From: Solirubrum puertoriconensis
Lineage (GTDB): Bacteria; Bacteroidota; Bacteroidia; Cytophagales; Hymenobacteraceae
Reading direction: 5' to 3'
Assembly: GCF_001483135.1 (NCBI RefSeq)
Contig: NZ_LNAL01000005.1
Location: 186,001 to 250,000, forward strand
Length of the DNA: 64,000 nt
Part shown: positions 1 to 9,254 of the stretch, in pieces
Layout: each line of letters starts with the position of its first letter
Numbering within the stretch: position 1 is the stretch's first letter
Made by a program: the position numbers and the translations under genes
Notes under the pieces: model-generated
What the model saw: the letters and a program-made list of their open reading frames with translations, nothing else
Told to the model about the DNA's origin: nothing
The model's database searches: none

Positions 1-2
1 AA

Positions 3-2033
3 GTAGCTCTGTTTCTCTACCGCTCCAACCTGCTTGGGGCCGATTTGCGCCTCACCAACTACGCCGGCGGCAATACCTCCTGCAAAATTACCGCTACCGA
101 CCCCGTGACGGGCGAGCCGGCCGACGTGATGTGGGTAAAAGGCTCGGGCGGCGATATTGGCACGCTCACCAAAGCCGGCTGCGCCAACCTCTACGTAGAC
201 AAGCTGCACGCCCTGAAAAACCGCTACCGCGGCCTCGCGCACGAAGACGAAATGGTGGCTTTGTTCGACCACTGCCTGTTCGACCCGAAGTGCGCTGCGC
301 CTTCCATTGATACCCCGCTGCACGGCCTGCTGCCCTTTAAGCACATCGACCACCTGCACCCCGATGCCCTCATTGCCATTGCCGCCAGCAAAGACGGCGA
401 GCAGATTATGAAGGAAATCTGGGGCGACACAATGGCCTGGATTCCGTGGCAGCGTCCCGGTTTCGACCTGGGGCTGCAGCTCGAGGCTACCGTGAAAAAC
501 AACCCCGGCATTCGGGGCGTCATTCTGGGTGGGCACGGCTTGTTTACCTGGGGCGAAACCTCCTACGAGTGCTACCTGAACACGCTGGAGGTAATTGAGC
601 AGGCGGCTGCTTACCTGCAGGAGAACTTCGGCCAAAAGCGCCCGGTGTTCGGCGGGGTTAAGCTGCAAAACGGCCCCGATGCGGCTACCCGCCGCAAGTA
701 CGCCGCCGAAGTGCTGCCTACCCTGCGCGGCCTGGCCTCGAGCCACCGCCGCATGCTGGGCCACTACACCGACGATGCCCGCGTGCTGGAGTTTGTGAAC
801 TCGCACGACTTGCCGCGCCTGGCCCGGCTGGGCACCTCCTGCCCCGACCACTTCCTGCGCACCAAAATCCGGCCGCTGGTGCTCGACCCGGCTCAAATGC
901 ACCAGCCCCTGCCGGCCGTGAAGGAGTACCTGCAGGAGCAGTTCGAGGCCTACCGCCAAGATTATACCGCGTACTACGAGCGCTGCAAGCACCCCGATTC
1001 CCCGGCCCGCCGCGACCCTAATCCGGTGGTGATTTTGTGGCCCGGCGTGGGCATGTTCACCTTCGCCAAGGACAAGCAGACGGCCCGGGTATCAGCCGAG
1101 TTCTACACCAACGCCATCAACGTGATGCGCGGGGCCGAGGCCGTGTCGGAGTACCAGGGCCTGCCCGAGCAGGAAGCCTTCGACATTGAGTACTGGCTGC
1201 TCGAAGAAGCTAAGCTGCAGCGCATGCCCAAGCCCAAGTCGCTGTCGGGCCAGGTGGCCTACGTGACGGGCGGCACCGGCGGCATTGGCAAGGCTATCTG
1301 CGAAGTGCTGCTGCAAAACGGCGCCTGCGTAGTGGCCGTCGACCGCGACCGGCTCGAGGAAACCCAAACCGAGCTGCGCCAGCGCTACGGCAAAGACCAC
1401 GCCCTCACCGCGGCCATCGATGTAACGAGCGCCGAGGCCATTGCCAGTTCGCTGCAACAAGCCGTGCTGCAGTTTGGCGGCGTCGATGTGGTGGTGAACT
1501 GCGCCGGCCTGAGCATCTCTAAGCCCCTAGGCGAAACCAGCCAGGCCGACTGGGACTTGCTGCAGGATGTGCTGGTGAAAGGCCAGTTCCTGGTAACGCA
1601 GCAGGCCGTGGAAATTCTGCGGGCGCAGCAGCTGGGCGGCCACGTGGTAAACATCGCCAGCAAAAACGGCTTGGTAGCCGGCCCCAACAATGTGGGCTAC
1701 GGCACCGCCAAAGCAGCCCAGCTGCACATGTCGCGCCTGCTGGCTGCCGAACTGGGTCCCGATAAGATTCGCGTGAACACCGTGAACCCCGACGCCGTGC
1801 TGCGCGGCAGCAAAATTTGGGAAGGCGACTGGGCCGCTGGCCGCGCCAAGGCCTACGGAGTTTCGGTAGAGGACCTGCCCGCTCACTACGCCAAGCGCAC
1901 CCTGCTCGGCGAAGAAGTACTGGCCGAAGACATTGCCAAGGCGGTGCTGGTCTTCGTGGATGGCTCGCTAAGCAAATCGACCGGCAACGTGCTGAACGTA
2001 GACGGCGGCGTAGCCATGGCTTTTGTGCGCTAA
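3..2033 (+). CDS. rhaEW: Bifunctional L-rhamnulose-1-phosphate aldolase / L-lactaldehyde dehydrogenase (5' end outside window)
   Basis: The frame is open from base 3 and encodes aldolase sequence (LYRSNLLGAD) before the first possible start, a TTG at 45, so the gene begins left of the window. Roughly the first 400 residues counted from 45 are a class II aldolase domain (NYAGGNTS, GGHGLFTWG). From about residue 400 there is a short-chain dehydrogenase with the nucleotide motif TGGTGGIG and the catalytic YGTAK near residue 551. Fusions of this kind cleave L-rhamnulose-1-phosphate to DHAP and L-lactaldehyde and oxidize the aldehyde to L-lactate in the cytoplasm. The rhamnose isomerase and kinase downstream and the lactate genes beyond them support this role. 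Assignment to rhamnulose rather than another deoxyketose phosphate rests on context. Confidence 0.93.
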   Translation, partial: VALFLYRSNLLGADLRLTNYAGGNTSCKITATDPVTGEPADVMWVKGSGGDIGTLTKAGCANLYVDKLHALKNRYRGLAHEDEMVALFDHCLFDPKCAAPSIDTPLHGLLPFKHIDHLHPDALIAIAASKDGEQIMKEIWGDTMAWIPWQRPGFDLGLQLEATVKNNPGIRGVILGGHGLFTWGETSYECYLNTLEVIEQAAAYLQENFGQKRPVFGGVKLQNGPDAATRRKYAAEVLPTLRGLASSHRRMLGHYTDDARVLEFVNSHDLPRLARLGTSCPDHFLRTKIRPLVLDPAQMHQPLPAVKEYLQEQFEAYRQDYTAYYERCKHPDSPARRDPNPVVILWPGVGMFTFAKDKQTARVSAEFYTNAINVMRGAEAVSEYQGLPEQEAFDIEYWLLEEAKLQRMPKPKSLSGQVAYVTGGTGGIGKAICEVLLQNGACVVAVDRDRLEETQTELRQRYGKDHALTAAIDVTSAEAIASSLQQAVLQFGGVDVVVNCAGLSISKPLGETSQADWDLLQDVLVKGQFLVTQQAVEILRAQQLGGHVVNIASKNGLVAGPNNVGYGTAKAAQLHMSRLLAAELGPDKIRVNTVNPDAVLRGSKIWEGDWAAGRAKAYGVSVEDLPAHYAKRTLLGEEVLAEDIAKAVLVFVDGSLSKSTGNVLNVDGGVAMAFVR

Positions 2034-2064
2034 CAGTTTAGCGCGGTTTTCTTTAGTGGTTTGG

Positions 2065-2098
2065 AAAAAAGCAGGCTGGTTTTCGGCCTGCTTTTTTT
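2065..2098 (+). terminator. Rho-independent terminator after the aldolase/dehydrogenase gene
   Basis: A GCAGGC/GCCTGC stem with a short loop is flanked by an A tract on the left and seven T on the right. It lies about 30 bp after the stop codon. The A and T tracts can extend the stem. Confidence 0.85.
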
Positions 2099-2139
2099 GT
2101 ACCTGCTGCGCCCTGGATGCTGCTCGTTGCCTTGTCAAT

Positions 2140-2151
2140 GAGAACGTTCCC
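2140..2151. promoter_or_regulatory. Candidate operator GAGAACGTTCCC
   Basis: A 12-bp near-palindrome with core GAACGTTC and one mismatched pair. It lies 8 bp upstream of the -33 element of the promoter before the GntR gene. GAACGTTC-centred palindromes are typical of sugar-responsive repressors of the LacI group. The cognate factor is not visible in this window, so the assignment is inference. Confidence 0.4.
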
Positions 2152-2158
2152 GGCATCG

Positions 2159-2189
2159 TTTGCGGAAAAATATACTTCCGCTATGTTCG
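2159..2189 (+). promoter_or_regulatory. Bacteroidota-type promoter of the GntR/rhamnose genes
   Basis: TTTG at 2159-2162, exactly 19 bp of spacer, then TATGTTCG at 2182-2189. The Bacteroidota consensus is TTTG-N19-TAnnTTTG, so only one defined position deviates. Transcription would start near 2195 and leave a leader of about 175 nt before the ATG at 2371. Confidence 0.6.
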
Positions 2190-2318
2190 GGGTTAGCGCA
2201 GATTTGGTAAGTTTTAGTGCTCCCAACCCTCCACCACCACTGTGAACTGCTTGCAGCATTGGCTCTCTTCTCAACCCGCGAGAGATTGTGGGTGCTGCCA
2301 TGCTGCAATGGCTTGGCG

Positions 2319-2330
2319 GTAGCATGCTAC
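2319..2330. promoter_or_regulatory. Perfect palindrome GTAGCATGCTAC in the leader of the GntR gene
   Basis: A 12-bp perfect palindrome 40 bp upstream of the GntR start codon and downstream of the predicted transcription start. Short palindromes with outer GT/AC are typical GntR-family operators, so autoregulation by the downstream protein is possible. The same leader holds a 9-bp inverted repeat TTGCAGCAT (2251-2259) / ATGCTGCAA (2300-2308). Confidence 0.4.
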
Positions 2331-2370
2331 AGCCAGCCGGGTTCACCTCTATTGCTTCCGCGTACCTGGC

Positions 2371-3384
2371 ATGTATAAGCTGCAGTTCAAGCCCTTTGAC
2401 AAAACCCCCAAGTACAAGCAGATAGTGCAGTCGGTTATAACCGACATCGAGCGCGGCGTACTGAAACGGGAGGATCAGCTGCCCTCCATCAGCGAGCTGA
2501 GCGCCGAGTACTACCTGGCCCGCGACACCGTCGAGAAGGCCTACCGCGAGCTGCGCGCCCGGGGCTTCATTACCTCGGTGCAGGGCAAGGGCTACTACGT
2601 GCAGGCCACCGACGCAAGCAAGCTGAAAATCCTGCTGGTTTTCAACAAGCTCAGCTCCTATAAAAAGATCATCTACTACGCCTTCCTGAACGCCCTGGGT
2701 GACCGGGCCACGGTGGATCTGCAGATCCACCACTACAGCGCCAAGCTGTTTCAGGACATCATGGAGAAGTGCCTCGGCAAGTACAACCACTACGTGGTGA
2801 TGCCGCACTTTACGCAGGACACCGAAAAGGCCGATTATAAAGCTATCCTGAACTCCATCCCGACGGGCGAGCTGGTGCTGCTCGACAAGGATATTCCGGA
2901 CCTAAAGCACCCCTGCCTGAGCGTGTACCAGGACTTCGACAAGGACATTTTCGGGGCACTGGAGGGCGTTACGGATTTACTGCAGAAGTACCACAAACTG
3001 GTACTGGTGCTGCCCAGCGTGGGCAATAACTACCCCGTCGAAATTGCCTGGGGCTTCCGTACGTTTTGCGGCAAGCACGGCAAGGAGTTTTCGATTAAGG
3101 AAAACGCTATGAATGAGGTGCTGGAAGCCGGTACCGCCTATATCGTGGTCGAAACCACCGACCTGGCCGAGCTCATCAAAAAAGTGCGCCAAACGCCCTA
3201 CCTGCTCGGCCGCGAAATCGGCATTCTGTCGTTTAACACCAGCACGCTCAAGGAGCTGCTGGGCATCACGGTTATTTCTACGGACTTCGAGGCCATGGGC
3301 CAAACCGCTGCCAATATGCTGCTGCAAGGCCGGCAAGAGAAAGTGAAAAACCCTTTCTACACCATTCGGCGAGGGTCGTTGTAA
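2371..3384 (+). CDS. GntR-family transcriptional regulator with sugar-sensor domain
   Basis: 337 residues. The first 75 or so form a GntR winged helix-turn-helix (LPSISELSAEYYLARDTVEKAYRELRARGFI). The remainder, from about residue 85, resembles a LacI/periplasmic-binding-protein sensor rather than the FadR or UTRA effector domains. Regulators of this build commonly sit in Bacteroidota L-rhamnose and L-fucose operons. The gene lies between the aldolase/dehydrogenase and isomerase genes, each boundary marked by a terminator, so it is probably transcribed from its own promoter at 2159-2189. The inducer, perhaps L-rhamnose or a phosphorylated intermediate, is inferred from position only. Confidence 0.88.
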   Translation: MYKLQFKPFDKTPKYKQIVQSVITDIERGVLKREDQLPSISELSAEYYLARDTVEKAYRELRARGFITSVQGKGYYVQATDASKLKILLVFNKLSSYKKIIYYAFLNALGDRATVDLQIHHYSAKLFQDIMEKCLGKYNHYVVMPHFTQDTEKADYKAILNSIPTGELVLLDKDIPDLKHPCLSVYQDFDKDIFGALEGVTDLLQKYHKLVLVLPSVGNNYPVEIAWGFRTFCGKHGKEFSIKENAMNEVLEAGTAYIVVETTDLAELIKKVRQTPYLLGREIGILSFNTSTLKELLGITVISTDFEAMGQTAANMLLQGRQEKVKNPFYTIRRGSL

Positions 3385-3395
3385 GGCCCCATGTT

Positions 3396-3436
3396 AGCGG
3401 CTCCTCTGCGTTAGGCACGGGAGCCGCTGTTTTTTG
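3396..3436 (+). terminator. Rho-independent terminator after the GntR gene
   Basis: A perfect 9-bp stem, AGCGGCTCC (3396-3404) with GGAGCCGCT (3420-3428), is followed by G and a run of T. It separates the regulator from the isomerase-kinase operon, which therefore needs a promoter in 3437-3595. A TACTTTGC string at 3508-3515 is a possible -7 element there, but no convincing -33 element was found. Confidence 0.85.
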
Positions 3437-3595
3437 CAGGCGACACATTTCTCGCAATTAGTGCTCTTAGCAGGAGAGTTCAGAAGAGTTCGGGGCCGAG
3501 GGCGCTCTACTTTGCTTACCGTTAGCTATGTCCCATTCGGCTACCTAGGATTTGCCCAATGCAGCGCCTAGGTGGTTGCTACCCATCGCCTGCTT

Positions 3596-4876
3596 ATGAT
3601 TGACTCCCAACGCATCCACGACTTCAACCAAAGCCACTTGGATGAGCACCGGTTTCGGCTGGGCTACGTGCGCGACCTGCTGGCTCGCCGCGGTCTCGAC
3701 GCGCAGCACATCATCCAGCAGCTGGTTGCGTTTCAGGTAGCCATCCCGAGCTGGGCGCTGGGCACGGGCGGCACGCGCTTCGGCCGCTACCCGCTGGGTG
3801 GGGAGCCGCGCAGCCTGGAAGAAAAGATCCAGGACGTAGGCCTATTGAACCAGCTCAACGGCTCGTCAAATGCTATTTCGCTGCACATTCCGTGGGACAT
3901 TCCGGAGGATGTGCCCGCACTGCAGCAGCTTCTGCAGGAAAAAAAGCTGACCATCGACTCGGTCAACTCCAACACCTTTCAGGATCAGCAAGAGCAGGCT
4001 TACTCCTACAAGTTTGGCTCGCTGTGCCACACCGAGCAGGCGGTGCGCGAGCAGGCCATTCAGCACAATGTTGAGTGCGTGCGCTACGGCGAGCAGCTAG
4101 GTGCCAAAACGCACACCGTGTGGCTGGCCGATGGCTCTAACTTCCCCGGTCAGCAGCACTTCCGCCGCGCCTACCAGCGCACGCAGGAGTCGCTGGCAGC
4201 TATCTACGAAGCGCTGCCCTCCGACTGGACAATGCTCATTGAGTACAAGCCCTACGAGCCGCACTTCTACTCCATGATTATCCCCGACTGGGGCACCTCC
4301 TACTCGCTGTGCCAGCAGCTGGGTCAGCAGGCGCAGGTGCTCGTCGACCTAGGCCACCACCTGCCCAACACCAACATCGAGCAGATTGTGGGCCGCCTGC
4401 TGCACTTTGGCCGCCTAGGTGGTTTCCACTTCAACGGCTCGATGTACGGCGACGACGACCTGACCACGGGCAGCATGAAGCCCTTCCAGCTGTTCCTGAT
4501 TTTCAACGAGCTGGTAGATGGCGCGCAGGACGCGGCGGTGCAGAACCCCGCCGTGGCGTACATGATCGACGCAAGCCACAACACCAAAGACCCGCTCGAA
4601 GACCTGCTGCAATCCGTCGATAACATCCTGGGTGCTTACGCCAAAGCCCTGCTCGTCGACCGCACTACCCTAGGTGAGCTGCAGCAACAGAACGACGTGG
4701 TGCGCGCCGAGGAGCTGCTGCGCGACGCTTTCCTGACCGACGTGCGCCCCTTGGTGCAGGAAGCGTACCGCCAGGCCGGCGGGGTGCTCGACCCCGTTTC
4801 GGCTTACCGCACGCAACGCATTCGCGAACAACTTATTCAGCAACGCGGCAAGCTTAGCCTCTCGACCGGACTATGA
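3596..4876 (+). CDS. rhaI: L-rhamnose isomerase
   Basis: Converts L-rhamnose to L-rhamnulose in the cytoplasm with divalent metal ions. The start is placed at the ATG at 3596 (426 residues); a GTG at 3572 would add eight residues with no family support. The length and sequence fit the RhaI type (Pseudomonas stutzeri-like) rather than E. coli RhaA. Recognisable metal/substrate segments are the glutamate in EYKPYEP, the aspartate in DLGHHLPNTNIEQ, the histidine in FHFNGS and the aspartate in MIDASHN. The stop overlaps the start of the kinase gene by four bases (ATGA), so the two are translationally coupled. Three CCTAGG sites lie inside the gene. Confidence 0.93.
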   Translation: MIDSQRIHDFNQSHLDEHRFRLGYVRDLLARRGLDAQHIIQQLVAFQVAIPSWALGTGGTRFGRYPLGGEPRSLEEKIQDVGLLNQLNGSSNAISLHIPWDIPEDVPALQQLLQEKKLTIDSVNSNTFQDQQEQAYSYKFGSLCHTEQAVREQAIQHNVECVRYGEQLGAKTHTVWLADGSNFPGQQHFRRAYQRTQESLAAIYEALPSDWTMLIEYKPYEPHFYSMIIPDWGTSYSLCQQLGQQAQVLVDLGHHLPNTNIEQIVGRLLHFGRLGGFHFNGSMYGDDDLTTGSMKPFQLFLIFNELVDGAQDAAVQNPAVAYMIDASHNTKDPLEDLLQSVDNILGAYAKALLVDRTTLGELQQQNDVVRAEELLRDAFLTDVRPLVQEAYRQAGGVLDPVSAYRTQRIREQLIQQRGKLSLSTGL

Positions 4877-6201
4877 AAAAGACTATCTACGCCGTGTTCG
4901 ATGTGGGCAAGACGAACAAGAAGTTGATCCTGTTCGACGAAGACCGCCAGATCATCGAAGAAAAGCAGCACATCTGCGTCGATACCGTCGACGACGATGG
5001 CTTTCCGTGCGAAAGCGTAGCGCGCCTGTCGCAGTGGGTGCAGGATCATTGGCACGCCCTGCGCACCAACCCGCACTACTCCGTTAAGGGCATCAACTTC
5101 ACCTCCTACGGGGCCAGCTTTGTGCACCTAGGGGCCAACGGCCAGCCGGTGCTGCCGCTCTACAATTACCTCAAGCCTATGCCCGAGCAATGGGCCGAGC
5201 GGTTCTACGCCGCGCTCGAGGAGTCGGCAGAGGAGTTTGCGGCCGTTACCTGCTCGCCGCAGTTGGGTATGCTGAACTCGGGCCTGCAGCTATACTGGCT
5301 AAAGTACGCCAAGCCCCAGCAGTACTCGCGCATTCGCACCTCGCTGCATTTGCCGCAGTACCTCTCCTACCTGATTACGGGCGAGGCGTTTAGCGACTAC
5401 ACCTCGGTGGGTTGCCACACGGGGTTGTGGGATTTTACGAAAGGCAATTACCACGATTGGGTGCTGCGCGAAGGCATCGACGATAAGCTGGCGCCGCTCA
5501 CGCAGGACTCCGTAGCCACGGTAGTCGATGGCGTGCTGGTGGGCGTGGGGTTGCACGACTCCTCGGCGGCGGTGCTGCCTTACTTGCTCGAGTGTTCCGA
5601 TCCGTTTCTGCTCGTATCCACGGGTACCTGGGCCATTACGCTCAACCCCTTCAACGATCAGCCGCTCACGCCCGAGCTGCTGCGCCGCGACTGCCTGAGC
5701 TATCTGTCGCCGAAAGGCCGCATGACCAAGGCCGCGCGGGTGTTCTTCGGCCGCGAGCACGACTACCAGGTGCAGCGCATTGCCAACCACTTCCACGTTA
5801 AGTCTGATTTCTACCGCTCCATCGTGCTGGCCCGCCCCTACGATGAGGCCTCGGCGAGCTTTAAGCCGTGGTGCATGGCCGGTACGGGCCCCTTCCCCGA
5901 TGAGCCGGTGCTGGAATGGGAGCTCGACGGCTTCAAAACCGCCGGCGAAGCCTACCACCACCTCATTCACGGCCTGATGGATATTCTGACCGAATCCATC
6001 AACCTGGTGCGGCAGGATGAGCGCATCATCTACGTGGACGGGGGCTTTGCGCGAAACCCGCTCTTTATGCAGGTACTGAGCTGGAATTTTCCGCAGTGCG
6101 ACATCCGCACGCTGGAGGTTCCGCAGGCCACTGCCCTTGGTGCACTTACCCACCTGGAGCAGGGCGAAGCCTGGACGAAGACGCAGTTGCTGTTTACCTA
6201 A
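4873..6201 (+). CDS. rhaK: L-rhamnulokinase-like FGGY carbohydrate kinase
   Basis: 442 residues, the usual FGGY size. The N-terminal ATPase fold opens with FDVGKTNKK, the phosphate-binding segment. Later landmarks are VSTGTWAI and DGGFARNPLF, the latter being the ATP-binding signature of the C-terminal half. The predicted reaction is phosphorylation of L-rhamnulose at C1, giving the substrate of the aldolase fusion at the left edge. The gene overlaps rhaI by four bases. Fuculokinase activity is a possible alternative, because FGGY sugar specificity cannot be read by eye, but the adjacent rhamnose isomerase favours rhamnulose. Confidence 0.88.
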   Translation: MKKTIYAVFDVGKTNKKLILFDEDRQIIEEKQHICVDTVDDDGFPCESVARLSQWVQDHWHALRTNPHYSVKGINFTSYGASFVHLGANGQPVLPLYNYLKPMPEQWAERFYAALEESAEEFAAVTCSPQLGMLNSGLQLYWLKYAKPQQYSRIRTSLHLPQYLSYLITGEAFSDYTSVGCHTGLWDFTKGNYHDWVLREGIDDKLAPLTQDSVATVVDGVLVGVGLHDSSAAVLPYLLECSDPFLLVSTGTWAITLNPFNDQPLTPELLRRDCLSYLSPKGRMTKAARVFFGREHDYQVQRIANHFHVKSDFYRSIVLARPYDEASASFKPWCMAGTGPFPDEPVLEWELDGFKTAGEAYHHLIHGLMDILTESINLVRQDERIIYVDGGFARNPLFMQVLSWNFPQCDIRTLEVPQATALGALTHLEQGEAWTKTQLLFT

Positions 6202-6202
6202 A

Positions 6203-6379
6203 GCCTCACCCCCTAGCCCCCTCTCCAAAAAGAGAGGAGGAACTAGCTTGTAGTTACGCTTGAGCTAGGTTTCTGAGTGAGTCGACAAAGTTTGCGGTGA
6301 GGCCTGGCTTTAATTTCTAACTCTAATAACCAAAGCTAGTTCCCCCTCTCCCTTCGGAGAGGGGGCTAGGGGGTGAGGC
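6203..6379. repeat. MITE-like element with long imperfect inverted repeats
   Basis: Left arm 6203-6249 and right arm 6333-6379 are imperfect inverted repeats nearly 50 bp long. The outermost 24 bp (6203-6226 / 6356-6379, core CTAGCCCCCTC) are perfectly complementary, and the inner parts share the GCTAGTTC end. About 80 bp of AT-richer DNA lies between. No ORF is present. Its right end stops 2 bp before the lutA ATG, so it forms the whole intergenic region and the lutA leader. As RNA it could fold into one long hairpin. Confidence 0.75.
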
Positions 6380-6381
6380 AC

Positions 6382-7188
6382 ATGAAAGTAGGATTGTTCA
6401 TTCCGTGCTACGTCGATCAGTTTTTTCCGCAGGTGGGCATTGCGACCTACCAGCTGCTCGAGAAGCTGGGCGTGCGGGCCGACTTTCCGGGGCAGCAAAC
6501 CTGTTGTGGGCAACCCATGGCCAACACCGGTTGCGAGCGTGATGCCGTGCCGGTGTACCAGCACTTTGTGCGCACCTTCCAGGACTACGACTACGTGGTA
6601 GCGCCTTCGGGCAGCTGCGTGCACCACGTGCGCAAGCACTACGACATCGTGGAGCAATCGGGCGCGGTGCAGCACGTGCGCACGGCTACTTACGATCTGT
6701 TCGACTTCATTACCCAAGTGCTGGGCGTAACGGAGCTGACCGGCCGCTTTCCGCACCAAGTGGGGCTGCACCTCAGCTGCCACGGCCAGCGCGGGCTGCA
6801 CCAGGCCAACGAGTCGGAAATGACGCCGGTGCGCGATGGGCAGCTTAGCCGCCTGCTGCGCTCCATCGATGGCCTGGAGCTAACGGAGCTGACGCGCAAC
6901 GATGAGTGCTGCGGATTTGGCGGCACGTTTTGCGTAACAGAGGAAGCCGTTTCGGCGCGCATGGGCCACGACCGCGTGCACGACCACCTGCGCAACGGCA
7001 CCCAGGTGCTTACCGGCGGCGATATGTCTTGCCTGATGCACCTGCAAGGCCTAGTACGCCGCCAACAGCTGCCCATGCGGGTGCTGCACGCGGCGGAAAT
7101 CCTGAACGAAGCGCTGCAAACCACCGTGGTACCCGCAGCTATTGGCGCGGAGCAAGTGGTTGCGGCGGAACAACAAGTTACTGACTGA
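6382..7188 (+). CDS. lutA: L-lactate utilization protein A, cysteine-rich iron-sulfur subunit
   Basis: 268 residues from the ATG at 6382; a GTG at 6373 lies inside the inverted-repeat element and is unlikely. The family start (MKVGLFIPCYVDQF) is intact. Two cysteine-rich CCG-type domains are visible: CCGQPMANTGC near residue 40 with the later C in LSCHGQRG, and ECCGFGGTFC near residue 175. LutA works with LutB and LutC in a cytoplasmic complex that oxidizes L-lactate to pyruvate. Placement directly after rhamnose genes that make L-lactaldehyde and L-lactate fits. The stop lies inside the upstream extension of the lutB frame. Confidence 0.93.
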   Translation: MKVGLFIPCYVDQFFPQVGIATYQLLEKLGVRADFPGQQTCCGQPMANTGCERDAVPVYQHFVRTFQDYDYVVAPSGSCVHHVRKHYDIVEQSGAVQHVRTATYDLFDFITQVLGVTELTGRFPHQVGLHLSCHGQRGLHQANESEMTPVRDGQLSRLLRSIDGLELTELTRNDECCGFGGTFCVTEEAVSARMGHDRVHDHLRNGTQVLTGGDMSCLMHLQGLVRRQQLPMRVLHAAEILNEALQTTVVPAAIGAEQVVAAEQQVTD

Positions 7189-7255
7189 GTACGCAGGCCG
7201 GGTCATTTGTACCCTCGGCCAGGCCTGTACTACCCGCCTTTGGCGCCCTTACGCT

Positions 7256-8623
<1,368 letters not shown>

Positions 8624-8684
8624 ATGAGTGAATAAGTGAAGTAGCCACCCCGCTCATTCGTGCCCTAATCTTATATTCCCTCTC

Positions 8685-9248
8685 ATGTCCTCCCGCGAAA
8701 CCATATTGGCGGCCGTGCGCGCCAACCGCCCCGCTCCCACGTCCCTACCCGGCGTGGTAGATTTTGAGGGCGAAGCTACCGTGGAGCGCTTCACGGAATG
8801 GCTGCACTTCATCGGGGGGCAAGTGGTGCAGCTTGCTCCCGAGCAGCCGCTCGAGGATGTTGTTCGGCAGCTCTATCCCGAGGCCCAGCGCATTGCCTCC
8901 AATTTGATTCCGGCTTCCGTGCCGGTCGATGGGCAAACGGCTATTCCGGTGCTCGAAGCCGTGGAGTTGGCCGTGCTGGCGGGCGAGTTTGGCGTGGCCG
9001 AAAACGGGGCTGTATGGGTGCCCGAGGCCAACATGCTGCACCGCGCCCTGCCCATGATTGCACAGCACCTGGTGCTAATGCTTTCGCGGCAGCGCATCGT
9101 GGCCAACATGCACCAGGCATACGCCCAAGTGGGGCACACCGGCGCGTACGGCGTGTTCATTGCCGGCCCCTCGAAAACGGCCGATATAGAGCAGTCGTTG
9201 GTGATTGGCGCACACGGGGCGCGCAGCCTTACCGTGCTGCTGCGCTAG
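8685..9248 (+). CDS. lutC: L-lactate utilization protein C, LUD domain
   Basis: 187 residues, nearly all LUD domain, with the family signature GEFGVAENGAVW near residue 103 and GPSKTADIEQ near the end. It is the third LutABC subunit and completes the only L-lactate oxidation system in the window. Its stop is only 6 bp from the end of the convergent SDR gene, with no room for a separate terminator. Confidence 0.92.
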   Translation: MSSRETILAAVRANRPAPTSLPGVVDFEGEATVERFTEWLHFIGGQVVQLAPEQPLEDVVRQLYPEAQRIASNLIPASVPVDGQTAIPVLEAVELAVLAGEFGVAENGAVWVPEANMLHRALPMIAQHLVLMLSRQRIVANMHQAYAQVGHTGAYGVFIAGPSKTADIEQSLVIGAHGARSLTVLLR

Positions 9249-9254
9249 TGCCAC

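Noticed and set aside
2053-2808. Long minus-strand frame opposite the GntR gene
   Set aside because: It is the antisense shadow of a well-supported gene and crosses a terminator and promoter; same reasoning for the many other long antisense frames in this GC-rich DNA.
6203-6379. Inverted repeats before lutA as a rho-independent terminator of rhaK
   Set aside because: The arms are about 80 bp apart and no T tract follows; the structure fits a mobile MITE-like element better.
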